NCBI GenBank assembly: GCA_963807775.1
Contig: CAWECY010000016.1
Span: forward strand, 124,001 to 188,000
Length of the DNA stretch: 64,000 bases
Origin: Bog-473 sp963807775
GTDB lineage: Bacteria; Actinomycetota; Acidimicrobiia; Acidimicrobiales; RAAP-2
Reading direction: 5' to 3'
Program-made: the position numbers and the translations under genes
Shown here: positions 45,873 to 54,063 of the stretch, piece after piece
Position numbering within the stretch: the first letter of the stretch is position 1
Layout of the letters: each line of letters begins with the position of its first letter
Notes under the pieces: generated by a model
Seen by the model: the letters and a program-made list of their open reading frames with translations, nothing else
The model's database searches: none
Told to the model about the DNA's origin: nothing

Positions 45873-46691
45873 TCAGCTCTTGGAGAGGCGCCCGAGGCCG
45901 ATGTCATTGAGGAAATTGGACACCTGCGTGGAGACCCAGCTGACGTGGTCGGTGAGCAACAGCACGCCGAAGAGGACCAAGATGACGCCGGCCGCCAGCT
46001 CGACCGCCCAGAGCCAGTGGCGCGCCTTGGCCAACAGGCCGGTGAGCCGCCCGAAGGCCAGACCGACGAGCACGAAGGGGACGGCCAGCCCGAGCGAATA
46101 GGCGAACAGGAGCAGGACCCCGCCGGGCAGAGTGCCGTTGCGCGCCGCCAGGCCGAGGACGACGCCGAGCACGGGGCCGATGCAGGGTGTCCAGGCGAAG
46201 GCGAAGGCCATGCCCATCACGGGTGCCGCCCACATCCCGAGGCGCGAAGGCCGCACGTCGAAACGGTGCTCTCCGGTGACGCGGGTGACGACGCCGAGCG
46301 TGCCCGTCCCGGCGTGCGCCCACACGCCCGACGGCAGCGCCCCCAACACCAGGACGATGCCGAGCACGACGATGACGGCGCCGCTGATGTGGGCCAACGT
46401 GAGCTCGTTGGTGTCGAGCAGGCGACCGAGGCCGGACGCCGCCGCGCCCAGCGCGACGAACACGAGGGTGAACCCGGCGACGAACAACCCGATGCCCTTC
46501 ATGACGGGACGAAGGGCGGCCGAGGGTGTGGCCCCCTCCTCACCGGCCGAGAGCTCGGCGGCCGAGAGCCCCGAGACCATGGAGACGTAGCCCGGCACGA
46601 GGGGCAAGACGCACGGGGAGACAAAGGAGAGGATCCCGGCCCCGAAGGCGACGAGGACGCCAGCCGGGTCGGCCGAGATCGCAGCGAGCAC
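45873..46691 (-). CDS. ccdA: Cytochrome c biogenesis thiol-transport protein CcdA
   Basis: 272 residues, GTG start, six to seven helices. The two redox cysteines are in LSFVSPCVLPLVPGYVSMVSG (Cys27) and FAWTPCIGPVLG (Cys170), the DsbD/CcdA signature. It passes electrons from cytoplasmic thioredoxin to extracytoplasmic partners such as the CcmG-type protein at 33844-34419. It is encoded away from the ccm operon and beside GDP-mannose dehydratase, so it may also serve other partners. Confidence 0.93.
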   Translation of the reverse strand: MLAAISADPAGVLVAFGAGILSFVSPCVLPLVPGYVSMVSGLSAAELSAGEEGATPSAALRPVMKGIGLFVAGFTLVFVALGAAASGLGRLLDTNELTLAHISGAVIVVLGIVLVLGALPSGVWAHAGTGTLGVVTRVTGEHRFDVRPSRLGMWAAPVMGMAFAFAWTPCIGPVLGVVLGLAARNGTLPGGVLLLFAYSLGLAVPFVLVGLAFGRLTGLLAKARHWLWAVELAAGVILVLFGVLLLTDHVSWVSTQVSNFLNDIGLGRLSKS

Positions 46692-46719
46692 AGCGGGTGA
46701 GAGGACTGCGACCCCCGAT

Positions 46720-47691
46720 TTAGCTCGGGCTCTTGCGGATCAGGTCCATGTCGGCTTCGACCATCATGGTGACCAGAGCCGCGAAGTCCACCTCGGGCTT
46801 CCAGCCGAGGATGTCGTGCGCCCTGGTCGGGTCGCCGACCAGCAGGTCGACCTCGGCCGGGCGCATGAAGCGCTCGTCGATCACGACGTGCTGCTCCCAG
46901 TCGAGCCCGACCGCCTCGAACGCCAAGCGACACCACTCACGCACCTCGTGCGTCTGCCCCGTCGACACCACGAAGTCGCCCGGAGCGTCCTGCTGGAGCA
47001 TGAGCCACATGGCGCGGACGTAATCGGCGGCGTACCCCCAGTCCCGGTGGGCGTCGAGGTTGCCGAGCGAGAGCTTGTCCTGCAGCCCCTGCGCGATGCG
47101 GGCCACCCCGTGCGTCACCTTGCGGGTGAGGAACTCGAGGCCGCGGCGGGGTGACTCGTGGTTGAAGAGGATCCCCGAGGACGCGTGCAGGCCGTAGCTC
47201 TCGCGGTAATTGACCGTGATCCAGTGCCCGTAGACTTTGGCCACGCCGTAGGGACTGCGGGGGTAGAAGGGCGTCGACTCCCGCTGTGGGACCTCGAGCA
47301 CCTTGCCGAACATCTCCGAGGAGCTGGCCTGGTAGTACCGGATCTCGGGATCGACCAGGCGGATGGCGTCCAGGAGGCGGGTCACACCCATGGCCGTGGT
47401 CTCTCCGGTGAGCACCGGCTGGCTGAAGCTCGTCTGGACGAACGACTGTGCCGCCAGGTTGTAGACCTCGTTGGGCCGGTGGTCGCGCAGCACGTGGATG
47501 AGCGACACCTCGTCGAGAAGGTCCCCGGCGACGAGCTCCAGCTGGTCCTGAATGTGGGCGATGCGTTCGAAGTTCACCGTGCTCGACCGCCGCACCATGC
47601 CGATGACGGTGTACCCCTGCGACAAGAGGAATTCTGCCAAGTAGGACCCGTCCTGGCCGGTCACCCCGGTGATCAGTGCCCGCTTCGTCAT
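46720..47691 (-). CDS. gmd: GDP-mannose 4,6-dehydratase
   Basis: 323 residues. Extended-SDR motifs: ALITGVTGQDGSYLAEFLL (NADP site), YNLAAQSFVQTSF, SSSEMFGKV, catalytic Y-x3-K in SPYGVAKVYGH, GILFNHESPRRGLEFLTRKVT and GNLDAHRDWGYAADYVRAMW, all diagnostic of Gmd. It converts GDP-mannose to GDP-4-keto-6-deoxymannose, the precursor of fucose, rhamnose or perosamine in surface glycans. A broken glycosyltransferase lies divergently beside it, supporting a glycan role. Confidence 0.95.
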   Translation of the reverse strand: MTKRALITGVTGQDGSYLAEFLLSQGYTVIGMVRRSSTVNFERIAHIQDQLELVAGDLLDEVSLIHVLRDHRPNEVYNLAAQSFVQTSFSQPVLTGETTAMGVTRLLDAIRLVDPEIRYYQASSSEMFGKVLEVPQRESTPFYPRSPYGVAKVYGHWITVNYRESYGLHASSGILFNHESPRRGLEFLTRKVTHGVARIAQGLQDKLSLGNLDAHRDWGYAADYVRAMWLMLQQDAPGDFVVSTGQTHEVREWCRLAFEAVGLDWEQHVVIDERFMRPAEVDLLVGDPTRAHDILGWKPEVDFAALVTMMVEADMDLIRKSPS

Positions 47692-47756
47692 AGGGAGGCA
47701 ACGCTACCCGACCGGGAGTCCGGCCACGGCCGCAGACACGCACGTACAGTGCGCCG

Positions 47757-48817
47757 GTGCCGACAGCCTGCATGATCTCGTTCCGCCTCGGTGGCGGCGA
47801 CGGCGTGGGCGTAGAGGCGGCCAAATGGGCGGCCGCGCTGGCCGCGCTGGGGTGGGATGTCCGCACGATCGCCGGCGCAGGCCCGGTGGATGCCGTGCTG
47901 CCGGGACTGGCCATTGACGCGGCCGAACCGCCGACACGAAACGAGATAGAGGACGCGCTGGCGGAGGGCGACCTCGTCGTGGTCGAGAACCTGTGCTCGC
48001 TGCCCCTCAACCCGGCGGCGGCAGACGTCGTCGCCGCGGCGTGCGCCGGACGCCCGGCCGTCTTGCACCACCACGACCTGCCGTGGCAGCGACCGCAATT
48101 TGCCGCGCTTCCCGCCGCCGCCCGACGACCCCGCGTGGGCGCACGTGACGATCAACGAGCTCAGCCGCCACGAGCTGGCCGCTCGCGCCGGCATTGCGGC
48201 GACGACGGTCTACAACGCGTTCGACCCCGACCCGGTGCCAGGCGACCGATCGCGCACGCGCCGCGTGTTGGGCGTGGCCGATACGACGACGCTGCTCCTC
48301 CAACCGACGCGCGCCCTGGCGCGCAAGAACATCGCCGGGCGCGTTGGCGTTGACGGAGGCCGTCGGCGGCACCTACTGGCTGCTCGGGCCGGCCGAGGAC
48401 GGCTACGGGCCCGAGCTCGAGCGGTTGGTGGCCGGCGCACGGTGCCCGGTGGTGCTGGGCGCACCGGACGCGGGTGACGGGTCGGGCACGACGATCGCCG
48501 ACGCCTATGCGGCGTGCGACGCCGTGCTGCTGCCCTCAACCTGGGAGGGGTTCGGCAACCCCTCGGTCGAGTCGGCGACCTACCGTCGCGCCCTCGCCAT
48601 CGGCGCCTACCCCGTGGCGGAGGAGCTGGCGTCGTTCGGCTTCCGCTGGTTCGACGCGTCCTCCCACGGCGCTGCGCCGCTGGGGGCCTTCCTGGAGTCA
48701 CCCGACGGCGCGCTCCTCGAGCACAACCACGGCGTCGCGGCGAAGCACTTCAACCTGGCCGACCTCTCCGGGCGACTGGCCGAGGTGCTCCGCGGTGTTC
48801 CCGGGGCGCGCCCCTGA
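47757..48817 (+). pseudogene. GT-B (GT4-like) glycosyltransferase with two +1 frameshifts
   Basis: A roughly 350-residue protein split over three frames. Part 1 (from GTG 47757): MISFRLGGGDGVGVEAAKWA to HHHDLPWQRPQF. The frame shifts by one base between about 48099 and 48112, giving PPPPDDPAWAHVTINELSRH to RALARKNIAG. A second one-base insertion, the C at 48340, leads to ALALTEAVGGTYWLLGP and ending in GRLAEVLRG. The third part has the donor-site motif LLPSTWEGFGNPSVES (E-x7-E). All three parts read as well-conserved protein, so either the mutations are recent or the assembly has two indel errors. Likely role: surface glycan synthesis with the divergent Gmd. TACAGT six bases before GTG suggests a leaderless start. 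Confidence 0.8.
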
Positions 48818-48848
48818 CCAGCGGGGCCTGATCACCGATGCCTCGATG

Positions 48849-48858
48849 ACCGTTCGGT
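48849..48858. promoter_or_regulatory. Palindrome ACCGTTCGGT and -10 box before tetR-type gene
   Basis: ACCG-TT-CGGT is a short perfect inverted repeat typical of TetR-family operators. It directly abuts TAACGT (48858-48863), a TANNNT -10 box eight bases before ATG 48872. The arrangement suggests autoregulation of a leaderless transcript. Confidence 0.4.
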
Positions 48859-48871
48859 AACGTGAGGACCC

Positions 48872-49495
48872 ATGGCAGCGACGATCCAGGCCACCACCCG
48901 GCGGCTCACGGCGGAGCAACGGCGCCAGCAGCTCTTCGCCGTGGCGATGGAGCTGTTCGCCCAGCGCGGCTACCGGGCCACCACCATGGACGACATCGCC
49001 GAGGCGGCGGGCGTCACCAAGCCCCTGCTCTACCAGCACTTCTCCTCCAAGCGGGCCCTCTACCTGGAACTGGTGGACTCCATCGCCCAGGACCTGCTCG
49101 AGGCCATCGGCAGTGCCGTCATGCAGGCCGACGGGCCGCGCCAGCAGGTCGAGATGGGCTTCGCCGCCTACTTCCGCCTGGTGATCAGCCACGAGCCGGA
49201 GTTCCGCTTGCTCTACGGGCGGGACCACGCCGACGACCAGGAGCTGGGCCGGGCGCTGCGCGCCGTCGAGGACGCCATCGCCGAGGCCATCGACCCGCTG
49301 ATCGACGCCGGGCTCGACCCGGACCACCGGCGCCTGCTGGCCTACGGGATCGTCGGCATGGCCGAAGGCGCCAGCCGGAGCTTCATGGCCCAGCGCCTCG
49401 ACTCCGACGCGGCGGCGGACGAGCAGGCCCAGCGGCTGGCCGGTCGCATGGCCGACCTGGCTTGGGCCGGGCTGCGTTCGGTGCACGCCGACTGA
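48872..49495 (+). CDS. TetR-family transcriptional regulator
   Basis: 207 residues. The HTH occupies about residues 12-60: RRQQLFAVAMELFAQRGYRATTMDDIAEAAGVTKPLLYQHFSSKRALYLEL, an intact TetR signature. The C-terminal ligand domain resembles regulators of actinobacterial fatty-acid or efflux genes (FQRD-type; EFRLLYGRDHADDQELGRAL). No ligand is known. The target might be itself or neighbouring genes. It ends 28 bases before the convergent LMW phosphatase gene; a GCCGG/CCGGC hairpin (49507-49519) lies between. Confidence 0.92.
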   Translation: MAATIQATTRRLTAEQRRQQLFAVAMELFAQRGYRATTMDDIAEAAGVTKPLLYQHFSSKRALYLELVDSIAQDLLEAIGSAVMQADGPRQQVEMGFAAYFRLVISHEPEFRLLYGRDHADDQELGRALRAVEDAIAEAIDPLIDAGLDPDHRRLLAYGIVGMAEGASRSFMAQRLDSDAAADEQAQRLAGRMADLAWAGLRSVHAD

Positions 49496-49523
49496 CTGAA
49501 TGTCGGGCCGGACACCGGCGGCC

Positions 49524-50051
49524 TCAAAGTCGCGTGATCAGCGTCCGGCACAGCCCCCACAGCTCGTCGACGCAGGCGGCGTAGACGTCGGCATCGTGGC
49601 CGGCCGGGTCCATGACGTCCTCGCCGTCGTCCAGGTGCACGTCGGCCAGGCCTAAGGCGACCACCCGCTCGGACAGCCCGGGTGGCGCCGGCGGAAGGAG
49701 ATCGCAGAGGCGTCGGATGGTGGCCGTCTTGGGGGCGAACGCCGGGAACTGCCGGCGCACGAAGCGGACGTGGTCGGCCTCCATCACGACCACCAGTTCG
49801 GCCCGGGCCAGATCGGGCTGGTACACCTGGCGGCTGCGGTGCCGGCTGAATTGGGCATCGGCCAACTCGGGGATCCGGGACAGCGCGGTACGGGTCCGCA
49901 TGCCCATCGGCTGGCCGTCGATGGTGTGCGTGCCCGCCGTCACGATGTGCAGGGGCTCACCCGGGCGCCCGTCGCGCAGGTGCTCGAGCATGAAGCCGGC
50001 CATGACCGAGCGGGCCGCGTTGCCCGTGCACAGCACCAGGAGCTCGGTCAT
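49524..50051 (-). CDS. Low-molecular-weight protein tyrosine phosphatase / arsenate reductase family
   Basis: 175 residues. The P-loop VLCTGNAARSVMA (C-x5-R-S) stands at the N-terminus, and the general acid is the Asp in DVMDPAGHDADVY. FSRHRSRQV is the substrate-side loop. Both Tyr phosphatases and thioredoxin-linked arsenate reductases share this scaffold; no extra cysteines at arsenate-reductase positions are evident, so a phosphatase is favoured. It overlaps the upstream kinase gene by four bases (50048-50051), so the two are coupled. Confidence 0.87.
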   Translation of the reverse strand: MTELLVLCTGNAARSVMAGFMLEHLRDGRPGEPLHIVTAGTHTIDGQPMGMRTRTALSRIPELADAQFSRHRSRQVYQPDLARAELVVVMEADHVRFVRRQFPAFAPKTATIRRLCDLLPPAPPGLSERVVALGLADVHLDDGEDVMDPAGHDADVYAACVDELWGLCRTLITRL

Positions 50052-51148
50052 CCGGCCGCGAGGAGCAGGGCGGGCGCGTCGGCGTCGAGCGCATGCTGCG
50101 CGTGCCGGGTGGTGCTGGTGCAGAACATGAGGTCACCACGATCAGTGCGCTGCACCACCATGGAGGCGACGATCGCCATGAGCACCCCGGCGAACGTCTC
50201 GCGCCTGATGTCGGACTGCAGCTGCTCCAACGTGTAGCCGCGCACGCCCCGCCCGCACAGGGCGTCGTGGTAATGAGCCACCAGCTCGGATTCGTGGGCG
50301 CGTCGGTCCGCCACCGTGAGGCACCCCCCGACGAAGTAGGCGACGTCGGCGGCGGCCGGTCCCCACACCAGCGTCTGCCAGTCGACGACGACGGGCCGCG
50401 GGTTGCCGGGTTGGAAGAGCAGGTTGTCGAGCCGGAAGTCGCCATGGCTGGCCGTGCGCGGGCCGGTGCGAAGACTGGTGTAGGCCGAGACGTGCTCGGT
50501 GAAGATGCGGCAGACCTCCTGGTGCTCGGGAGACAGGTCGCCGGCGTAGCGCTCCAGGAACCCGGGAAATAGTGACGACACCAGCACGGCCAGGAACCCG
50601 TCGGCGTCGGATGTGGTGCGGTTGAGCCACTCCAACCGGGCCAGCTCGGGTGACTCCCAACACGGTGCGTGCAGGCCAGCCATCTCCTCGAGCACCGACG
50701 CCGCCACCTCGGGGCTGCACGCCTCGATCTGGTCGCCCTGCGTCCCGCCCACGATGTCCTCGAGCAGCAGCGTGAACCAGCCCGTCTCGGGCTCGACCTC
50801 GGCCACATACGTGGCGGGCACCCTCACCCCGACGCGGCCGGCCACCTCCCGGTAGAAACGCACCTCTATCTCGTAGGCGCGCAGAGCCAGCCCGGTCCCC
50901 CGGCTCTGGTCGTCGGCCGAGGCGAACTTGCCGACGACGGTCGCCGGTCCCGGGCCAGACGCGCTCGGTGCTCCGTCGTACGTCAACGTGAAGCGTGTCG
51001 TGTCGGCCATCTGACCGGTCCCGATCGGCTCGGCCCCGAACGACACCACCCGTGCCCCCGGGGCCAGCACGCCCGCACCGGCCAGGGCCGTGGTCAGCCA
51101 GGCCGGCGTCACGTCGGTCGCTGCGTGGAGGAGGTCGGGCGGGCTCAC
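50048..51148 (-). CDS. Phosphotransferase (APH/ecdysteroid kinase-like)
   Basis: 366 residues, GTG start. Kinase-like fold: VVGKFASADDQSR with the ATP-site lysine, EVRFYREVAGRVGVRVPATY, catalytic loop SHGDFRLDNLLF, and VVVDWQTLVWGPAAADVAYFVG with the metal Asp. This is the EcKinase/APH superfamily found beside CoA-metabolism genes in actinobacteria. Substrate unknown. It is translationally coupled to the LMW phosphatase, a kinase/phosphatase pair of possible functional meaning. Confidence 0.85.
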   Translation of the reverse strand: MSPPDLLHAATDVTPAWLTTALAGAGVLAPGARVVSFGAEPIGTGQMADTTRFTLTYDGAPSASGPGPATVVGKFASADDQSRGTGLALRAYEIEVRFYREVAGRVGVRVPATYVAEVEPETGWFTLLLEDIVGGTQGDQIEACSPEVAASVLEEMAGLHAPCWESPELARLEWLNRTTSDADGFLAVLVSSLFPGFLERYAGDLSPEHQEVCRIFTEHVSAYTSLRTGPRTASHGDFRLDNLLFQPGNPRPVVVDWQTLVWGPAAADVAYFVGGCLTVADRRAHESELVAHYHDALCGRGVRGYTLEQLQSDIRRETFAGVLMAIVASMVVQRTDRGDLMFCTSTTRHAQHALDADAPALLLAAG

Positions 51149-51219
51149 GGCACGCCGACACTAGGTGGCCCGTCGCCGCGTCGCCCCGCCGTCGCGCCCA
51201 CCGCTGGGTGAATGCCGGC

Positions 51220-51840
51220 CTACACCTGCAGGGGCGGCATCCCCACGTTCGCCCGGAACTCCTCAGTGGTGTTCACGCACGGGAAGGGTTGGTCCGGCAC
51301 GGCCAGACCCAGTCGCTCGCAGATGGGGTCCCAACCGTCGGCCGCCGTCCACTCGAGCAGGCGCGCCGCCGGGACGCCGGCGCGCACGGCGTCGTTGTGC
51401 CGCCCGTAGGCATCCACCATGGCGTCACGGTCGTCGACCCGGTCCGAGAAGCGCTCGCCCATGAGGCGAATCATGGCCGCCATCCAGGGGTCGCCTAGCT
51501 CGGCCAAGGCCTCCATGCCCCCGAAGATCGTGTTGGAGCAACTGGTGAACCAGGCGTCGGGGTCGCGCACCGACAACAGCACCAGGGCGTCGGGGTTGGC
51601 CTGTGACAGCTCGGGCCAGAAGCTGGCGCCGGGCCAGTCCACCTGCGCCACGTAATCGTCCATGAGCGCGTCCCAGTCGACCGGTCGACCGTCGACGGCG
51701 TCGATCCAGACGGGCACCTCGTCGGGGTGTGCGAAGACCTCGACCATGTGATGGCACGTACCACCGAGCAACAGCTCGAGCGCCACCTTGAGCGAATGCG
51801 TCCCGGTACGACCGACCCCGGCGCCAACAACTTTGAGCAT
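51220..51840 (-). CDS. Sulfotransferase family protein
   Basis: 206 residues; ATG 51840 after a GGGGGG site, which decides the start. The PAPS 5'-phosphate loop is VVGAGVGRTGTHSLKVALELL (residues 4-24 approximately), and VLLSVRDPDAWFTSCSNTIFGG is the 3'-phosphate region. It would transfer sulfate from PAPS to a hydroxyl of a glycan or lipid. It is short but matches the single-domain bacterial form, where PWVRVDD-like ends are often lost. No PAPS synthesis genes are near. Confidence 0.85.
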   Translation of the reverse strand: MLKVVGAGVGRTGTHSLKVALELLLGGTCHHMVEVFAHPDEVPVWIDAVDGRPVDWDALMDDYVAQVDWPGASFWPELSQANPDALVLLSVRDPDAWFTSCSNTIFGGMEALAELGDPWMAAMIRLMGERFSDRVDDRDAMVDAYGRHNDAVRAGVPAARLLEWTAADGWDPICERLGLAVPDQPFPCVNTTEEFRANVGMPPLQV

Positions 51841-52011
51841 GGTGCCCCCCTTGCGTCGAGGCGCACCATGGCAGGGGCGCCTACACCTGTCAACCGGTAC
51901 GCGCCGGTGCTCCAAGTCGCGGTTCGTTGATGTGAATACTGGGGAGACGATGGCGCTTTGGCTATTTGGGTGCAGATCCCTCAGGTGTCGGGCTGATCGG
52001 AGAAGAGGACG

Positions 52012-52031
52012 CCTTGGATCGACGTCCAAGG
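52012..52031. terminator. Hairpin downstream of the isochorismatase-family gene
   Basis: CCTTGGA and TCCAAGG form a perfect seven-base inverted repeat with loop TCGACG, 66 bases beyond the isochorismatase stop on the minus strand. No T-run follows. A terminator is likely, an operator possible. The rest of 51841-52096 shows no gene. Confidence 0.45.
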
Positions 52032-52096
52032 AGTGCCCACCATGCTCCCACCTGCTCCCGTGACGACACAGACCTTTGCGGCGAGCCGCCCCGAGA

Positions 52097-52753
52097 TCAC
52101 ATTCCGACCTCCGCAGCAGCGAGCTTTTCCGCCTCCGCGACGCCGACCTGGTCGGTGAGCTTCGGAATCTCTCTGAAGTACCAATGGATGACGTCGAGGG
52201 CTGGCGCGGCGAGCGGTCCCGCCCAGTCGCGAAAGAGCTCGGTGACCACGGCGAGCGCCGTGGTCGGAACGGCGCCGGCGTGCGCAAGCCGTTCGATGGC
52301 CGTGCGGTGTGCGGTCTGGGAACGCCCGCCGACGGCGTCGGCGACGTACAAGACGTCGTGGCCCTCCTTGAGTGCTTGCACGGTTGCGAACGTGAGGCAG
52401 ATCTCCGTGTGGAGTCCGCCAATGATCAGTCGCTTCCGCCCTGTTGCCTTCACGGCGTCGCGAAATGCCTGGTCCTCGAACGCGGCCATGGACGACCGAT
52501 CGATCGGCTCGACGCCATCGAGTTCGGACAGGATCGACGGGAGCGTAGGTCCGTTGAAACCGGATGCGACACCTACCGTCGACAAGACGATCGGCATGCC
52601 AAACGCCTTCGCCGTCTTGGCCAGCAGACGGACGTGCAACTCAACCAGGTCGGCGTTCGACTCCGAGCGTATGACCTCGAACATCTCCTTCTGGTAGTCG
52701 ATCAACACCAAGGCGCAGTCCTCGGCGGTCCAGACACCCAAGTCACTGGTCAT
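52097..52753 (-). CDS. Isochorismatase-family cysteine hydrolase (YcaC-like)
   Basis: 218 residues; strong GGAGGAG site before ATG. The fold signature is CALVLIDYQKEMFEV (Asp19) and RLIIGGLHTEICLTFATVQAL with nucleophile Cys119; RSSMAAFED (Arg86 where many relatives have the catalytic Lys) lies between. YADAVGG-type segment: VLYVADAVGGRSQTAH. Such hydrolases cleave amides or isochorismate-like substrates. A MarR-type operator sits about 185 bases upstream (52937-52952), and a degraded paralogue lies next to marR at 54555. It is probably part of a MarR-controlled stress or detoxification set. Confidence 0.88.
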   Translation of the reverse strand: MTSDLGVWTAEDCALVLIDYQKEMFEVIRSESNADLVELHVRLLAKTAKAFGMPIVLSTVGVASGFNGPTLPSILSELDGVEPIDRSSMAAFEDQAFRDAVKATGRKRLIIGGLHTEICLTFATVQALKEGHDVLYVADAVGGRSQTAHRTAIERLAHAGAVPTTALAVVTELFRDWAGPLAAPALDVIHWYFREIPKLTDQVGVAEAEKLAAAEVGM

Positions 52754-53252
52754 CGTTGCTCTCCTCCTTCTCTGCCACCCGTTCGAGTCAGCTCGCTCGG
52801 GCGTATCGGGGATGTCGTGAAGGCGCCAGGCAGGCGCTCAAGCGATCGCTCGCTCTCTCGCCGCCGCAAGTTTCGGAGGCTGCCGTGCGCTTCACGGGTC
52901 TGCTCTCGTGTTCGAGCTAAGCGTATATGAGAGTAGTTGCGTTGGCAAGCAATTTATTTTGAGGGTGGTTCCGCCTCAACCTCAGGCCGGCACTTTCGGT
53001 CGATCCCGTATCAAAATCGCCCTTTTGCTTCGCCCCGCGCGATCGTCTCTTATTTGCTGACGCAATAACATCTGTATAAAGTTCCGAGTACGCCGAAGGA
53101 AGGGCTGGCATGAACCGCACCGGCCGACTGTGCTTGCACGTACGGACCTCCGAGAGCCCAGCCCGCGAGTGTACCGCCCCGAGCGGAGCGCTCGCTCGCA
53201 CTGACACGCCGGACCGTCAACACCGAATGAGGCCAACTGAACGAAGGCGTCA
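52754..53252. other. AT-richer intergenic region with operator, no gene accepted
   Basis: 499 bases between the divergent isochorismatase and AlkA-like genes. The part 52915-53110 has visibly lower GC than the rest of the window. It contains a MarR-type palindrome (52937-52952), a plus-strand TATTTT box right after it and, on the minus strand, TATACG within reach of TTGCTT/TTGCCA as a possible promoter for the isochorismatase gene. Open frames across it lack family resemblance and normal codon use. Confidence 0.45.
52937..52952. promoter_or_regulatory. MarR-type operator, copy 1
   Basis: TTGCGTTGGCAAGCAA is an inverted repeat (TTGC...GCAA with inner TTG-G-CAA). Read on the opposite strand it differs from the operator in front of marR (54034-54049) at one position, and 22 of 29 bases agree on the same strand over AGTTGC to TGAG including the -10-like box. 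It lies in the divergent gap between isochorismatase and AlkA-like genes. Confidence 0.65.
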
Positions 53253-53933
53253 ATGACCAAGGCCTCTCGATCGAGCACTGACGACCGGAGGAAGCGCCTC
53301 CGACTTGCCCAGGACCACCTTCGCAAAGTCGATCCTGTGATCGGACAGCTCATCGAGCGAAGCCCGGACTTCGAGCCCTTTGCGTGGCTGGACGACCTTC
53401 CGCCGATGACTCTCTTTGGGTCGCTTCTCTTTCAGGTCACGGGCCAACAACTGTCTGTCGCGGCGACCCGACGGACCATTGAGCACGTCACATCGCTCTT
53501 TGCAGGGCACCTGCCGTCACCTGACGAGCTATTGGCCGCGGAACCCGGTGATTTGCGAGCTGCGGGCCTTTCGTGGCGCAAGGTCAACACGCTCCGGGAT
53601 CTGGCTGAACGCCTCTCTGATGGTCGACTCGATATGGAAAGTCTGAGCGAGCTCCCAGACGAGGAGTTCATCGCGGAACTGACGCTGGTTCCGGGTATCG
53701 GGCCGTGGACCGCCCAGGGCGCATTGCTCGTCGCCCTCCGACGGGAGGACGTCGTGCTGCCGGGCGATCTCGCTCTGCGCAAAGCGGTGCGCAGTGCCTA
53801 TCGCCTGGATCATCTGCCCAGTCAGGAGGAGATCCTCGAGATCGCCGAGAAGTGGCGCCCGTACCGCAGCCTCGCCACGTCCTACCTCTTCGCCGCCGCC
53901 GTCGAGCCCGGCAACCTCGGGGCAACGTCATGA
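53253..53933 (+). CDS. AlkA-like DNA-3-methyladenine glycosylase (HhH-GPD)
   Basis: 226 residues. LFGSLLFQVTGQQLSVAATRRTIEHV starts the HhH-GPD fold, the helix-hairpin-helix is LTLVPGIGPWTAQGALL, and the catalytic Asp is in VVLPGDLALRKAV. It lacks the N-terminal domain of E. coli AlkA and resembles compact alkyl-base glycosylases. It excises alkylated purines from DNA. The stop lies 130 bases before marR; both genes are flanked by matching operators, so it may belong to the MarR regulon. No clear ribosome site is present. Confidence 0.92.
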   Translation: MTKASRSSTDDRRKRLRLAQDHLRKVDPVIGQLIERSPDFEPFAWLDDLPPMTLFGSLLFQVTGQQLSVAATRRTIEHVTSLFAGHLPSPDELLAAEPGDLRAAGLSWRKVNTLRDLAERLSDGRLDMESLSELPDEEFIAELTLVPGIGPWTAQGALLVALRREDVVLPGDLALRKAVRSAYRLDHLPSQEEILEIAEKWRPYRSLATSYLFAAAVEPGNLGATS

Positions 53934-54033
53934 TGGGTCGGCCGTGGAAGCAAGCCCGGAACAGATGGAGGGACATTCTCCGGCGGTCGTCGGGCGTTGC
54001 CGCCGCCACCGATGTGGCCGGACCCTCCCACAG

Positions 54034-54049
54034 TTGCTTGACAACGCAA
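54034..54049. promoter_or_regulatory. MarR-type operator, copy 2, with leaderless marR promoter
   Basis: TTGCTTGACAACGCAA directly precedes TATTCT (54052-54057), a -10 box six bases before ATG 54064. Repressor bound here would sit on the -35 side of the promoter, giving autoregulation. It is the near-perfect reverse complement of copy 1. Confidence 0.65.
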
Positions 54050-54063
54050 GTTATTCTGAGCGC

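Noticed and set aside
52965..53060. Possible leaderless 31-residue peptide starting GTG just after TATTTT
   Set aside because: Spacing to the -10 box is only four bases and the peptide has no recognisable features; chance is as likely.
52917..53207. 96-codon minus-strand frame in the low-GC gap
   Set aside because: No family resemblance, no ribosome site, and it spans a likely operator and promoter.
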